From contig NZ_CP085211.1 in the NCBI RefSeq assembly GCF_044797955.1, forward strand, positions 124,001-188,000: a stretch of DNA of 64,000 nucleotides, in the 5' to 3' direction. This DNA comes from Idiomarina seosinensis_A. Its GTDB lineage: Bacteria; Pseudomonadota; Gammaproteobacteria; Enterobacterales; Alteromonadaceae. Positions 9,861 to 18,879 of the stretch are shown one piece after another. The first letter of the stretch is position 1. Each line of letters starts with the position of its first letter. The notes under the pieces are model-generated. The model was not told where the DNA came from, did not search any database, and saw only the letters and a list, made by a program, of their open reading frames with translations. The position numbers were made by a program, and so were the translations under genes.

Positions 9861-9881
9861 CCGACTACAGGAGCTTACTTT

Positions 9882-11165
9882 ATGTCAGACGCTGCGCGCT
9901 CTTGCGATCATGAAGGCTCATCCAGAAAACAGCTGATCAGCCAGTACCAGCAGGTACGTAAGCAGACCATGGAGCTAACTCAGGGGTTAAGTGCAGAGGA
10001 TATGATGTTGCAGTCGATGCCCGATGCCAGTCCGGCTAAGTGGCACCTCGCTCATACCACCTGGTTTTTTGAAACCTTTTTACTACAGCCGCATTTAGCC
10101 GGTTATCAGTCGTACGACGAAGCGTATCAGTACTTATTTAATTCTTACTATGAAACCGTCGGCGATCGTCATCCACGCCCGTTGCGCGGGATACTGTCCC
10201 GGCCGTCTCTGCAACAGGTAGCAGGTTACCGACAGTATGTCGATGAGGCCATGCTGCAGCTATTACAGTCGTCTACGGCAGATATTGAGGCGGCGGTTAC
10301 CATTGGCCTGCACCACGAGATGCAACATCAGGAGCTACTACAAACTGATATTAAACATGCGCTGTCTCTTAACCCTTACGCGTTAAGTCAGGCCGGGACG
10401 ACAGCAGAGCACTCAAAGAGTGCTGCTAATAGCGAAAAAGAGCCAGAATTTTTGCCGTTTAAAGGGGGACTGGCTTTTATTGGCACTAATGCCGAGTCCT
10501 GTTTTGCTTATGATTGCGAACAGCCGCGCCATCAGGTTTTTGTTCCGGAGTTTAGCCTGTGTGAACGCCTGGTTACTAATGCCGAGTGGCTGGATTTTAT
10601 GGCAGACGATGGTTACCAGCGACCCAGGCTTTGGCTGTCTGATGGTTGGGCAACAGTCCAAAAAGAAGGCTGGCAATCTCCGTTGTATTGGCAGCAAATT
10701 GACGGGCAGTGGTTTACCATAAAAAACCACAAGCGTGAATTATTAGACTTGGCGGCTCCGGTTTGCCATATTAGTTACTACGAAGCCGAGGCCTTTGCGC
10801 GCTGGCGCGGTTGCCGCTTACCAACGGAGTTTGAATGGGAGTACGCCGCCCAGTTCGTTGAAACGGAAGGCAACTTTCTTGAACAAGGGCATAATCTGCC
10901 GCAACCGGTGTGCGGCGATGGCAAGTCTGTAAAGCAAATGTTCGGAGACGCCTGGGAATGGACGCAAAGCCCATTCATTCCGTATCCGGGGTTTAGTGTG
11001 CCGGACGGAGCACTGGCGGAATACAACGGCAAGTTTATGGCTAATCAGTGGGTTTTGCGCGGCGGCTCATGTGCCACGGCTGCGCAACAAATGCGTTTAA
11101 CTTACCGTAACTTTTTTTATGCGCACCAGCGCTGGCAATTTACCAGCCTGCGCTTGGCCAAATAA
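9882..11165 (+). CDS. egtB: EgtB-like sulfoxide synthase (ergothioneine biosynthesis)
   Basis: 427 residues. The N-terminal DinB-like iron domain shows WHLAH (His58) and HHEMQHQE (His145, His149), the three-His facial triad of EgtB/OvoA enzymes. The C-terminal formylglycine-generating-enzyme-like domain shows CRLPTEFEWEYAA, GDAWEWTQSPF, WVLRGGSCAT and the final FTSLRLAK. EgtB joins a thiol donor to trimethylhistidine (hercynine) with O2. The length and the separate downstream methyltransferase fit EgtB; OvoA carries a fused methyltransferase. No egtA or egtC is nearby, so cysteine may be the direct sulfur donor (inference). The ribosome site AGGAGC precedes the ATG. Confidence 0.85.
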   Translation: MSDAARSCDHEGSSRKQLISQYQQVRKQTMELTQGLSAEDMMLQSMPDASPAKWHLAHTTWFFETFLLQPHLAGYQSYDEAYQYLFNSYYETVGDRHPRPLRGILSRPSLQQVAGYRQYVDEAMLQLLQSSTADIEAAVTIGLHHEMQHQELLQTDIKHALSLNPYALSQAGTTAEHSKSAANSEKEPEFLPFKGGLAFIGTNAESCFAYDCEQPRHQVFVPEFSLCERLVTNAEWLDFMADDGYQRPRLWLSDGWATVQKEGWQSPLYWQQIDGQWFTIKNHKRELLDLAAPVCHISYYEAEAFARWRGCRLPTEFEWEYAAQFVETEGNFLEQGHNLPQPVCGDGKSVKQMFGDAWEWTQSPFIPYPGFSVPDGALAEYNGKFMANQWVLRGGSCATAAQQMRLTYRNFFYAHQRWQFTSLRLAK

Positions 11166-11186
11166 AATCTAATGACCGGGAGATTT

Positions 11187-12119
11187 ATGAGCAATGCTTT
11201 TTTGCAGGATGTTTTGTCGGGGTTACGATTACCGCAAAAAGCACTGTCACCTAAATACTTTTACGATCAACAGGGTTCAAAGTATTTCGACCTCATTTGC
11301 GAGCTTGATGAATATTACCCTTACCGAACCGAGCTGGCTTTGCTGCCTGAAGTGGCCCGCGACTTAAAGTCCTATTTTAAAAGCCGGCTGGTAAACAGGA
11401 TTCAGTTGGTAGAATTTGGCGCCGGCTCTTTGCATAAGGTTAAGCCGTTACTGCAGGAACTGCCCATGATTCAGCAGTTTGTTGCCATTGATATATCGGG
11501 TGAACATCTTAAGCACGCTTCAGCTGAGTTGTCGCAATCTTTCCCGCAGCTGTCGATAAAAGTGGCGCAGGGAGACTTTACCCAGCCCATAAAGCTGCAA
11601 CTAAGCGATGCAACCTCGGTGGGCTTCTTCCCCGGCTCGACGATTGGCAATTTTGAACCGGAAGGCGCTCGGGATTTTTTAAAAAATGCCCGTACCACAC
11701 TGGGCAAAGACAGCTACATGTTGCTGGGAATCGACACTAAGAAAGACCGACAGTTGCTTGAGGCTGCATACAACGACAGCAAAAACATTACGGCGGAGTT
11801 TAACAAGAACATTCTCGTTCGCATGAACCGGGAACTTGGCGCAGACTTTAATCTTGATCAGTTCGAACATGACGCAATCTTTAATCAGCAGTTAGGTCGT
11901 ATCGAAATGCACTTGCGTAGCCGGGTATCTCAGCAAGTGGAGATCAGTGGCGAACATTTTGAGTTTAAGCAGGGCGAGACAATTCATACCGAAAACTCTT
12001 ATAAGTATGATCCTGAGGAGTTTGAGGAGCTAGCGATTAAGGCCGGCTGGGATAGTGAAAAGGTATGGCTGGCGCCAGGAGGCCTTTTTGCTGTCATACT
12101 TTTACATAACAAAGGCTAA
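11187..12119 (+). CDS. egtD: EgtD-like L-histidine N-alpha-methyltransferase
   Basis: 310 residues from the ATG at 11187, which follows GGGAG at 11178-11182; an upstream in-frame ATG at 11172 has no ribosome site. SAM-binding motifs are FGAGSLHKVKPLL and AIDISGEHL; the family stretches YFYDQQGSKYFDLIC at the N-terminus, FFPGSTIGNFEP in the middle and IHTENSYKY near the C-terminus match EgtD, where the Glu and Ser of this last motif bind the histidine amino group. It converts histidine to hercynine for EgtB. It begins 21 bases after the egtB stop and is followed 18 bases later by the phzF-like gene. Confidence 0.9.
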   Translation: MSNAFLQDVLSGLRLPQKALSPKYFYDQQGSKYFDLICELDEYYPYRTELALLPEVARDLKSYFKSRLVNRIQLVEFGAGSLHKVKPLLQELPMIQQFVAIDISGEHLKHASAELSQSFPQLSIKVAQGDFTQPIKLQLSDATSVGFFPGSTIGNFEPEGARDFLKNARTTLGKDSYMLLGIDTKKDRQLLEAAYNDSKNITAEFNKNILVRMNRELGADFNLDQFEHDAIFNQQLGRIEMHLRSRVSQQVEISGEHFEFKQGETIHTENSYKYDPEEFEELAIKAGWDSEKVWLAPGGLFAVILLHNKG

Positions 12120-12137
12120 AAAAGGGCTGCTTAGCCG

Positions 12138-12929
12138 ATGACTGCCAATCAAGAGCCTTGTCCAGTGGATGTTTTTTACGGACCCGGTGCGGCTGGTAAC
12201 CGGCACCGTATTGTCTTTCGACGGGAAACTGGCAGGTGTGGTTTGCCGGTTAAGTACCAAAAAACTGCAAACATTATTCTATTAAGTGGCGGTATAAAAG
12301 CGCCGTTACAAGCGCAGTTTTATAACGAAGGCAGGCCAGTTAAACGGTGTGGTTCGGGTAATCTTGCTATCATCGCTTATGTCAGTGAAAGGCTGCGTCC
12401 GATTTCCTCTGAGCAATGCTTAATAACCAAAGCCGGCGAAGTCAGCCTGGGTTTTGATCAGCGCTCGGCCTATTATCGTGATACGCCGTTAACGCAAAGG
12501 CCCTTAACAAGGGTTAAATTTTGGCAACAAGTGGTTCGGCAACGGATTATTAATGGAAGCTATTGTGGCGGCCGTAATGATTATGTGCTGTTAGAAACCG
12601 GCCAGCCGCTCGCACATTTACATATTAACACTAAACTGTTGTGTCAGTTCAGCCGACGCGCACTGATTGTGATCTACAGGCCTTGTTCGGGAGCCTTACA
12701 ATTAAGGTACTTCGCGCCTCAGTATGGGCCGGCGGAAGACGCAGCAACTGGTTCGGCCTGCGTGCAGGCAGCAGGATACCTCAGACGTCATTATCCCCGT
12801 CAGTTCCTGCGCCAGCTGTTTGAAGTTAATCAGTGCTCGCCGGCAGGCGGGTGTCTATACCTTAAATCAATTGGCCGGCAGGTTTTAGTCAGGGGCCGGA
12901 CCGCTGTGGGAGGCAAAAACTATGGATGA
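12138..12929 (+). CDS. Divergent PhzF/DapF-fold isomerase-like protein
   Basis: 263 residues with the two-lobed PhzF/diaminopimelate epimerase pattern. The N-terminal lobe starts VDVFYGPGAAGNRHRIV and has FYNEGRPVKRCGSGNLA (Cys71), which reads like a mix of PhzF (CGHATLA) and DapF (CGNGAR). The second lobe has RYFAPQYGPAEDAATGSA, matching the PhzF EDPVTGSA motif with its acid/base Asp (D201). The usual PhzF N-terminal Glu (SET motif) is not evident; QKTANIILL stands there. Substrate unknown. It sits between egtD and trxC, overlapping trxC by eight bases, so a role linked to thiol-histidine chemistry is possible. The family call is better supported than any function. Confidence 0.65.
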   Translation: MTANQEPCPVDVFYGPGAAGNRHRIVFRRETGRCGLPVKYQKTANIILLSGGIKAPLQAQFYNEGRPVKRCGSGNLAIIAYVSERLRPISSEQCLITKAGEVSLGFDQRSAYYRDTPLTQRPLTRVKFWQQVVRQRIINGSYCGGRNDYVLLETGQPLAHLHINTKLLCQFSRRALIVIYRPCSGALQLRYFAPQYGPAEDAATGSACVQAAGYLRRHYPRQFLRQLFEVNQCSPAGGCLYLKSIGRQVLVRGRTAVGGKNYG

Positions 12930-13344
12930 AAAAATGATTGTAGCGTGTCCTTCATGCCATAAGAAAAATCGCATAGCCAGTGATAAGAAGGATTCGGCGG
13001 CGATCTGCGGACATTGTAAAGCAGCCTTGTTTAGTGGCGAAGTTGTCGCTGTTAACAGTGATCAGTTCCGCGCCCACCAGAGTGCCGATCTGCCTCTGGT
13101 CGTCGACTTCTGGGCCAGCTGGTGCGGCCCATGTCAGCAATATGGCCCACATTTTGAGCAAGCGGCTAAACAAATGCCGTTTGCTGCCCGGTTTTTAAAG
13201 ATCAGTACCGAAACCGAACCGCATCTGGCTCAGCAATACGCTGTCAGAAGTATTCCAACAACGCTGCTAATAAAAAATGGCCAGGAAGTTGCCCGGCAGG
13301 CCGGGGTCATGTCCGCGGCCCAGCTTAAACAGTGGATAATTTAA
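12922..13344 (+). CDS. trxC: Thioredoxin 2 (zinc-binding thioredoxin)
   Basis: 140 residues. The N-terminal zinc ribbon has CPSC (9-12) and CGHC (29-32); the thioredoxin fold has WASWCGPCQ (Cys68, Cys71) and the cis-Pro motif SIPTTLLI. This is the TrxC architecture, a cytoplasmic disulfide reductase. The ATG at 12922 follows GGGAGG. It ends the ZIP-egtB-egtD-phzF-like run and overlaps the phzF-like stop by eight bases, suggesting coupled translation. Its TAA interlocks with the stop of the convergent ybiT gene on a shared TTAA. Confidence 0.9.
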   Translation: MDEKMIVACPSCHKKNRIASDKKDSAAICGHCKAALFSGEVVAVNSDQFRAHQSADLPLVVDFWASWCGPCQQYGPHFEQAAKQMPFAARFLKISTETEPHLAQQYAVRSIPTTLLIKNGQEVARQAGVMSAAQLKQWII

Positions 13345-14924
13345 TGTTGGCGCAAGTAGTCATCATAAGTGCCCGAAAAGTCACGCATACCTTGATCAGT
13401 TAGCTCGATAATCCGAGTGGCCAGCGAGGAGACGAATTCGCGGTCATGACTAACAAACAATAAGGTACCGTCGTAATTTTCAAGGGCCAAGTTCAGAGCT
13501 TCGATGGACTCCATATCCAAATGGTTAGTGGGTTCATCCATAAGCAGAATATTGGGACGCTGCATGATTAGCTTACCAAAGATCATGCGGCCTTTTTCTC
13601 CACCCGACAGGGCTGTTACTGGTTTATAGATGTCGTCCTGAGAGAACAACATCCGTCCCAACACTCCGCGGATGGCTTGCTCATCATGGTGGGGCTGTCG
13701 CCATTGACTCATCCAGTCAAATACACTGATTTTGTCTTTAAACCAATCGGCGTGATCCTGTGCATAATAGCCGATACTGGCATTTTCGGACCATTTTATC
13801 AGGCCACTGTCACACGCATGCTGGCCAATTAAGCTTTTTAACAGGGTGGTTTTACCAATCCCGTTGGCACCTAAAATGGCGACCTTTTCGCCTACTTCGA
13901 TCATCGCCTGCAAATTATTAAGTACCTGTAAGTCACCGAATGATTTATTCACATCCTTCATTTCCAGCGCTATGCGGTAAAGCTTTTTCTCTTGTTCAAA
14001 ACGAATGTAAGGGCTCACCCGGCTGGAGGCTTTAACTTCGGCCAACTCAATTTTCTCGATTTGTCGCGCCCGCGAGGTGGCTTGTTTCGCTTTTGATGCA
14101 TTGGCCGAGAAGCGGCTTACAAATTGCTGCAGTTCAGCAATTTTTTCTTTCTTTTTGGTATTTTCATTAAGTAATTGCTCGCGCGCCTGAGTGGCCGCAA
14201 ACATGTATTGATCGTAATTACCCGGGTAAACCCGAAGTTCGCCGTAATCAATATCTGCCATGTGAGTGCAGACACTGTTCAGAAAGTGACGATCGTGTGA
14301 AATTATAATCATGGTTGCCTGGCGTTCGTTAAGAACATTCTCCAGCCACTGGATAGTATGAATATCCAGGTTGTTGGTTGGTTCGTCCAACAGCATGATA
14401 TCGGGCTCAGAAAATAGCACCTGCGCTAACAGAACACGTAATTTAACCCCTGGCGCTATTTCGCTCATCGGGCCAAAGTGAGCTTCAAGTGGAATGCCGA
14501 GGCCAAGCAGCAACTCGCCGGCCCGCGACTCCGCGGTATAGCCATCAAACTCGGCAAACTCGACTTCCAGGTCGGCTACCCGCATACCTTCTTCTTCGCT
14601 CATTTCGGCCAGACTGTAAATACGATCGCGTTCGGCTTTTACTTGCCAGAGTTCTTCGTGTCCCATAATAACAGTGTCAATAACGCTGAACTGTTCGTAA
14701 GCAAACTGATCCTGTCGTAGTTTGCCGACACGCATGTTGGGTTCAATAGAGATATTGCCGGCAGAGGGTTCTAGCTCGCCACTCAAAATTCGCATGAAGG
14801 TGGATTTACCACAGCCATTGGCGCCGATTAAGCCGTACTTGTTCCCTTCGCCAAATTTAACAGAGATATTTTCAAAAAGAGGTTTTGCACCAAATTGCAT
14901 GGTAATGTTTGCAGCAGAAATCAC
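13341..14924 (-). CDS. ybiT: ABC-F family ATPase, YbiT type
   Basis: 527 residues from a GTG at 14924, which gives ISAANITMQFGAKPLFENIS and aligns with the known YbiT N-terminus; a TTG at 14942 would add six residues. Two ATPase domains are complete: Walker A GANGCGKS and GANGIGKT, Walker B LLDEPTNNLD and LMDEPTNHLD, and the SGGEKGR signature in the second; the first has a degenerate signature (IAPGVKLRVLLAQ), as in YbiT. A charged helical linker (QLLNENTKKKEKIAELQQF) separates them. There are no membrane helices, so it acts on ribosomes like other ABC-F proteins. It is convergent with trxC. Confidence 0.93.
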   Translation of the reverse strand: MISAANITMQFGAKPLFENISVKFGEGNKYGLIGANGCGKSTFMRILSGELEPSAGNISIEPNMRVGKLRQDQFAYEQFSVIDTVIMGHEELWQVKAERDRIYSLAEMSEEEGMRVADLEVEFAEFDGYTAESRAGELLLGLGIPLEAHFGPMSEIAPGVKLRVLLAQVLFSEPDIMLLDEPTNNLDIHTIQWLENVLNERQATMIIISHDRHFLNSVCTHMADIDYGELRVYPGNYDQYMFAATQAREQLLNENTKKKEKIAELQQFVSRFSANASKAKQATSRARQIEKIELAEVKASSRVSPYIRFEQEKKLYRIALEMKDVNKSFGDLQVLNNLQAMIEVGEKVAILGANGIGKTTLLKSLIGQHACDSGLIKWSENASIGYYAQDHADWFKDKISVFDWMSQWRQPHHDEQAIRGVLGRMLFSQDDIYKPVTALSGGEKGRMIFGKLIMQRPNILLMDEPTNHLDMESIEALNLALENYDGTLLFVSHDREFVSSLATRIIELTDQGMRDFSGTYDDYLRQH

Positions 14925-15114
14925 GATTAAGCACCCGAACAAAAAATAGGCGCGTAATCTACGTGTTTTAGCCCCAGATTACAAAAGAAGTTGCATTAAA
15001 ACTCAGATTTTTCGGCGAGAGAGAACTCACATTGCATTCTGCCATGGTTTGCTATACTTAAAATGCGTAAACAAAAAAATGCTCTTAAACCCTCTTAACG
15101 AGTAAGGAAGTGTT

Positions 15115-15309
15115 ATGACAGGACCAATGAGTTCGGAAAAGAAAAATGAGCAGGATTTAACCGAAGAAGAGAAGCGTCAGTTGCAGTCCCAACAAGATAA
15201 AGAGAACCAACGGCGCGAAGATCAAAGCGGCCCGAATCCCGCGAAAGGTAATCATTCACAGAAAGACAAGCAAATAGCGCCGGAGCAGCGTAGTCAGGAT
15301 GATAAATAA
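15115..15309 (+). CDS. Small highly charged hydrophilic protein, unknown
   Basis: 64 residues, preceded by AAGGAAG seven bases before the ATG, so translation is likely. The protein is almost free of hydrophobic residues: Lys, Glu, Gln, Asp and Asn dominate (EEKRQLQSQQDKENQRR). It should be disordered and soluble, reminiscent of stress-related hydrophilins, but no family was recognised. It stands alone between ybiT (divergent) and a convergent membrane protein. A weak GGGCTTTAAAGCCT hairpin follows the stop. Confidence 0.55.
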   Translation: MTGPMSSEKKNEQDLTEEEKRQLQSQQDKENQRREDQSGPNPAKGNHSQKDKQIAPEQRSQDDK

Positions 15310-15321
15310 GGGCTTTAAAGC

Positions 15322-16605
15322 CTAATGGCCCAGCGAGTGTCCTGCAGTTGTTACGGGGATGGCGAAGAACGCAATAGCCAACATCGCAACGACAAGGAAT
15401 GCAAAGCCTAGCCCTTGGGCTAGGCGGCGTTCGCTACCCACAGGGCCCAGCGCATGAATGGCTGCGATCAAACATTGCAGCGCGTAATACAAAGCAAAAG
15501 CCCGAGAGGCGTAAGTGACAATTGAAAAGATGTTCGTTGACCACAATAAGCCGACTGCTAAAATCGCCACTGTTAAGTAAGCAATGTGCTTTGAGACTCT
15601 ATTATCGGATGCTTCTTCGATAAGCCCCCCAGAGCCAATCATATCTGCTACAGCTGCCGAGAACTGACTCATTACCGCTGCGATAACTAATAGCCAGGGA
15701 AGGATGAAGGCAATTTCGGCAGATAAATCGATTACTCCGGTTTCACTGACCGTTTCAAACTGGTCGAAAAGTGTTGTCGCTAGCGCAATAAAGCAAATGT
15801 AGATAGCTGCAGCAATCAGTTGCCCGTAGCGCATAGTTTTAATGCGCAGGTTAGCGGGGTAGTCACCACGCAAATAGCGCGAAGTTTCAAAACCCTGAAC
15901 AATCAAAAAGATACCCAGTAGCGTACGTAAAGTCTCGAGATTAAATGAAGTTTCAAGTTGCGGTGCCTGCCAAGTATTGGTAAAAAGCAGTTCCGCATTA
16001 AAAACAATCAACGCTACTAGTAAAGCGCCAATAATGGCCAATTTAACGTTAACTGAGTACTCCTCAAGATCTTCAAGTAATTTGAGACCTCGTAGCCAAC
16101 CGAAAAGTCCGATAAAGATCAGCAGAGCACTGGCGATTGCTTTCTGGGCGACCGGGTTCTCATACCCAAACAGTCGTAGGAAAAAAGCTCCTAGTAACTC
16201 AAGATAAAACGTAATGGCGATTATATAGGCGAAAGCTAAAACTAGCTTAGCCAGTTCACCTGCCCATGTCAGCGCTTTGTATGTTGTTTGCTGGCTTGTT
16301 TCGGTTAAAGGCTCAATATAATTTATATTATAGCGAACTGCTTTGCCCACCAAAAAAGCCAGTGCTAATATGGCAATAATAGCTGCTGTGGCCCAGGCTC
16401 CAACTGTGACTGCTAATAACGGTGCAACAATCAGAAAGCCACTTCCGATAATAGAAGCGAGCGGTGTAGCTGTTGCCCGCCAAAGATTAGAGTCACGGAC
16501 CTTTGGAAGGAAAAGAAACGTCACAACCGTAATAGTGACAAATACGGATATAAGGTTAAGAAACCAGTTTGCAGAGTTAAGCGAGTGAAGACTTATTTCA
16601 GGCAT
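15322..16605 (-). CDS. Multi-pass membrane transporter-like protein (APC-superfamily resemblance)
   Basis: 427 residues with about eleven hydrophobic helices and little else. The early stretch ATPLASIIGSGFLIVAPLLA resembles the Gly-rich helix 1 of APC-type permeases. FLIVQGFETSRYLRGDYP near residue 235 is similar to the GFE helix-6 motif seen in that superfamily. A large soluble domain is absent. It is probably an inner membrane transporter for a small solute, possibly an amino acid. No neighbour suggests a substrate. Family assignment is tentative. Confidence 0.55.
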   Translation of the reverse strand: MPEISLHSLNSANWFLNLISVFVTITVVTFLFLPKVRDSNLWRATATPLASIIGSGFLIVAPLLAVTVGAWATAAIIAILALAFLVGKAVRYNINYIEPLTETSQQTTYKALTWAGELAKLVLAFAYIIAITFYLELLGAFFLRLFGYENPVAQKAIASALLIFIGLFGWLRGLKLLEDLEEYSVNVKLAIIGALLVALIVFNAELLFTNTWQAPQLETSFNLETLRTLLGIFLIVQGFETSRYLRGDYPANLRIKTMRYGQLIAAAIYICFIALATTLFDQFETVSETGVIDLSAEIAFILPWLLVIAAVMSQFSAAVADMIGSGGLIEEASDNRVSKHIAYLTVAILAVGLLWSTNIFSIVTYASRAFALYYALQCLIAAIHALGPVGSERRLAQGLGFAFLVVAMLAIAFFAIPVTTAGHSLGH

Positions 16606-16695
16606 TTATTTCAAGCCTTAATCAGGCCTAGTGATTAACTTTTGGCAGGTTTGAGGGGCACACCAGTGGCCCTTATTAAACCAATATCGTAGCAC

Positions 16696-16992
16696 TTATT
16701 CGTTGTCCACTATGGTGGTCGCCTCATAAAACTCATCATCGACGGTACCGGCAACGGACACTTTGTCGCCCTGCATCAGTTTATAACCGTCGGCATCCCG
16801 GTCCCCATCATCCATTTCGACAGTAACTACCCCATCTCCATAATCCAGCAAAAAACTGTCCGCTGAAACTGAGGTTACCTCGCCGTCGATTTGAATCCAG
16901 GTATCGTCGTTTTGCGTGTACGGGTTTTGGGCTAAAGATGGAGCCGCAAAAAAGGCGAAAGAACTTAAAGCAACTAAAGTTTTAGTGTTCAT
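16696..16992 (-). CDS. Periplasmic OB-fold-like small protein (YgiW/BOF-like)
   Basis: 98 residues from the ATG at 16992, which has GGAGGAGTT directly upstream; a longer reading to 17052 lacks such a site. A signal peptide (MNTKTLVALSSFAFFAAPSLA) is followed by a compact beta-rich domain: WIQIDGEVTSVSADSFLLDYGDGVVTVEMDDGDRD then GDKVSVAGTVDDEFYEATTIV. The pattern of short strands with GEV, GDKV and GTVD matches bacterial OB-fold proteins of the YgiW/YdeI type, linked to stress tolerance in other species. Role here unknown. Confidence 0.6.
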   Translation of the reverse strand: MNTKTLVALSSFAFFAAPSLAQNPYTQNDDTWIQIDGEVTSVSADSFLLDYGDGVVTVEMDDGDRDADGYKLMQGDKVSVAGTVDDEFYEATTIVDNE

Positions 16993-17104
16993 AACTCCTC
17001 CGATGTTGATATTTGACGATCGGTAACTTGCTGTTCCGATAAAGTTAAACATAGACGCTGAGCAGAAGCGTGCAAGTTAGCCGCTTCTGCTCGCTAGCGG
17101 GTGG

Positions 17105-17842
17105 CTAGAGTTCTTGCTTGGTCGGGCGGATGATCATCTCGTTGACATCCACTTCTGCAGGTTGCTCAATCGCAAAGGTTATGGCGCGGGCAATAGCGTC
17201 GGAATCAATGGCATCTTCATACAAGTCTTCGGCCATTTCTTTTGATTCCTTGTCGCTGATGTGGTCGGTTAGCTCAGTAGCCACCGCGCCCGGCGATATA
17301 TTTGTTGCCCGTATTTCTCCCTCAGATTCCTGCCGAATGCCTTCGCTTATTGCTTTTACGGCAAATTTAGTCGCACAATAAACGGCGGAACCGGGGAACA
17401 CAACGTGTCCCGCAACGGAAGACAGATTAATAATATGGCCACTTTTTTGTTTCCGCATGGTTGGTAATACCGCGCCGACACCATACATGACGCCTTTAAT
17501 ATTGACGTCTATCATTTGATCCCATTCGTCTACTTTCACCTCATCCAAGGGGGCAAGGGGCATTAAGCCAGCATTGTTAATTAACACATCAATTCGGCCA
17601 AACTCGTTTCTGGCTGCCTCGGCAAGGGCCTCAACCTGATCCCGGTAAGTGACGTCAACAGTCCGGTAAATTGCTTCGCCACCCTGTTCTTTAATGTGCT
17701 CAACAAGCTTTTTCAGTCGCTCTTCGCGACGGGCTGCTAATACTAGCCTGGCGCCTTTGCTGGCCAGCATTTTAGCCGTAGCTTCGCCCAGGCCACTGCT
17801 GGCACCAGTAATGATAACGACCTTTTCATTAACTTCGGACAT
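17105..17842 (-). CDS. Short-chain dehydrogenase/reductase
   Basis: 245 residues, classical SDR. TGASSGLGEA near the N-terminus binds the cofactor, RREERL after strand 2 suggests NADP, NNAG is intact, and the catalytic set is INLSS...YCATK. The C-terminal half has SPGAVATEL and EVDVNEMIIRPTKQ, typical of the YdfG-like clade that reduces 3-hydroxy acids or related carbonyls. The substrate is not determinable. The ATG at 17842 follows AAAAAGGAGTAG. Transcription diverges from the EamA transporter. Confidence 0.85.
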   Translation of the reverse strand: MSEVNEKVVIITGASSGLGEATAKMLASKGARLVLAARREERLKKLVEHIKEQGGEAIYRTVDVTYRDQVEALAEAARNEFGRIDVLINNAGLMPLAPLDEVKVDEWDQMIDVNIKGVMYGVGAVLPTMRKQKSGHIINLSSVAGHVVFPGSAVYCATKFAVKAISEGIRQESEGEIRATNISPGAVATELTDHISDKESKEMAEDLYEDAIDSDAIARAITFAIEQPAEVDVNEMIIRPTKQEL

Positions 17843-17993
17843 GTTCTACTCCTTTTTAAAAAAAATAATCCCAGAGATTGGGCAATACGATAGACGGTAT
17901 TGCCTTTTAAACCAGAAACGCTATTTTTTAAGCATAGCTTAAGCAATCAAAAGTGCCATGAAGTCACTTACCCACCGTTGGTTGGGAGTCAAG

Positions 17994-18869
17994 ATGAGTA
18001 ACAAAGGGGTACTATTTGTCGTCCTTGCCGCGCTGTTTTGGGGACTGTCAGGAGGTATTGGCGGCGTTTTGCTGGAAAATGGCTGGAGCGCTCTGGTCGT
18101 CGCTTTTTATCGCGGTGCTATCGGCCTGCTGATCGTTTTCTGCTGGTTAGTTTTGCAACCTTCTGGCCACGGTTTTCAATATCTTCAGCTTTGGTTCTGG
18201 TCTCTAGTTGCCGGCTTAGGCGTTGCCGGTAACTTTGTTTTTTATTTTGTCAGCATCGCTGAGGGCAGTGTCTCTATTGCGGTGACACTGATGTATTGCG
18301 CACCAGTTTTTGTCTACCTGGTATCTTTTGCTCTGGGGCTTGAGAAAGCAACCCCGGTTAAGTGGCTGGCTATTGTTTTGGTCATGGTGGGCATCATACT
18401 GTTAACACAGGTATACCAAGTTGACGCTGGCGGTGTGACTCAGGTGGGTGTCGCTGCTGGGTTGGCGTCCGGCATGTCCCTTGCGTTATTTATTTTTGGT
18501 TTCAAATATGCTACTCACTACGGTAGTGCCCAGTCGATTTTGGTTATTGCTTTTACAGCACTGGTTGTAACCTGTGGGGTATTGATTAACCCCGGAGAGC
18601 TGACGGACGTGATTGGCTCGCCGGACCTAGCCCTGTTTCTGCTTTTGGGCCTGCTTGGTGGAGGCATATCCTTCATACTTTATATTATGGGATTACGACA
18701 AACGGCTCCGGCTGTCGCTTCGATAGTCGCCATGGTAGAGCCGGTCACTGCCTCACTGTTTGGTGTGCTGCTGTTAAGCGAAACATTAGCCGGTATTCAG
18801 CTTGTGGGTATGGGACTCATTTTATTTACTGTAACGGCCCTGAGTGTCAGTTCAAAAGATTACCGCTAG
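17994..18869 (+). CDS. EamA/DMT-family transporter
   Basis: 291 residues from the ATG at 17994, which has GGGAG five bases upstream; an ATG at 17958 would add twelve residues without a site. About ten membrane helices form two EamA repeats: the first begins GVLFVVLAALFWGLSGGIGGV, the second GVAAGLASGMSLALFIFGFKYA. The motif AMVEPVTASLFGVLLLSE before the last helix is diagnostic of the family. It exports or imports small metabolites such as amino acids. Substrate unknown. Confidence 0.88.
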   Translation: MSNKGVLFVVLAALFWGLSGGIGGVLLENGWSALVVAFYRGAIGLLIVFCWLVLQPSGHGFQYLQLWFWSLVAGLGVAGNFVFYFVSIAEGSVSIAVTLMYCAPVFVYLVSFALGLEKATPVKWLAIVLVMVGIILLTQVYQVDAGGVTQVGVAAGLASGMSLALFIFGFKYATHYGSAQSILVIAFTALVVTCGVLINPGELTDVIGSPDLALFLLLGLLGGGISFILYIMGLRQTAPAVASIVAMVEPVTASLFGVLLLSETLAGIQLVGMGLILFTVTALSVSSKDYR

Positions 18870-18879
18870 GATGCGATCC

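Noticed and set aside
9882..11165. OvoA or SenA instead of EgtB
   Set aside because: OvoA carries a fused C-terminal methyltransferase, whereas here it is a separate EgtD. SenA-type clusters need SenB and SenC genes, which are absent.
12641..12823. Separate small ORF inside the PhzF-like gene
   Set aside because: The PhzF-like frame is continuous with conserved motifs through this stretch, so the internal frame is a shadow.
15303..15320. Terminator after the small hydrophilic protein gene
   Set aside because: The GGGCTTTAAAGCCT hairpin is short and A/T-centred and has no T-run on the plus strand; too weak to list.
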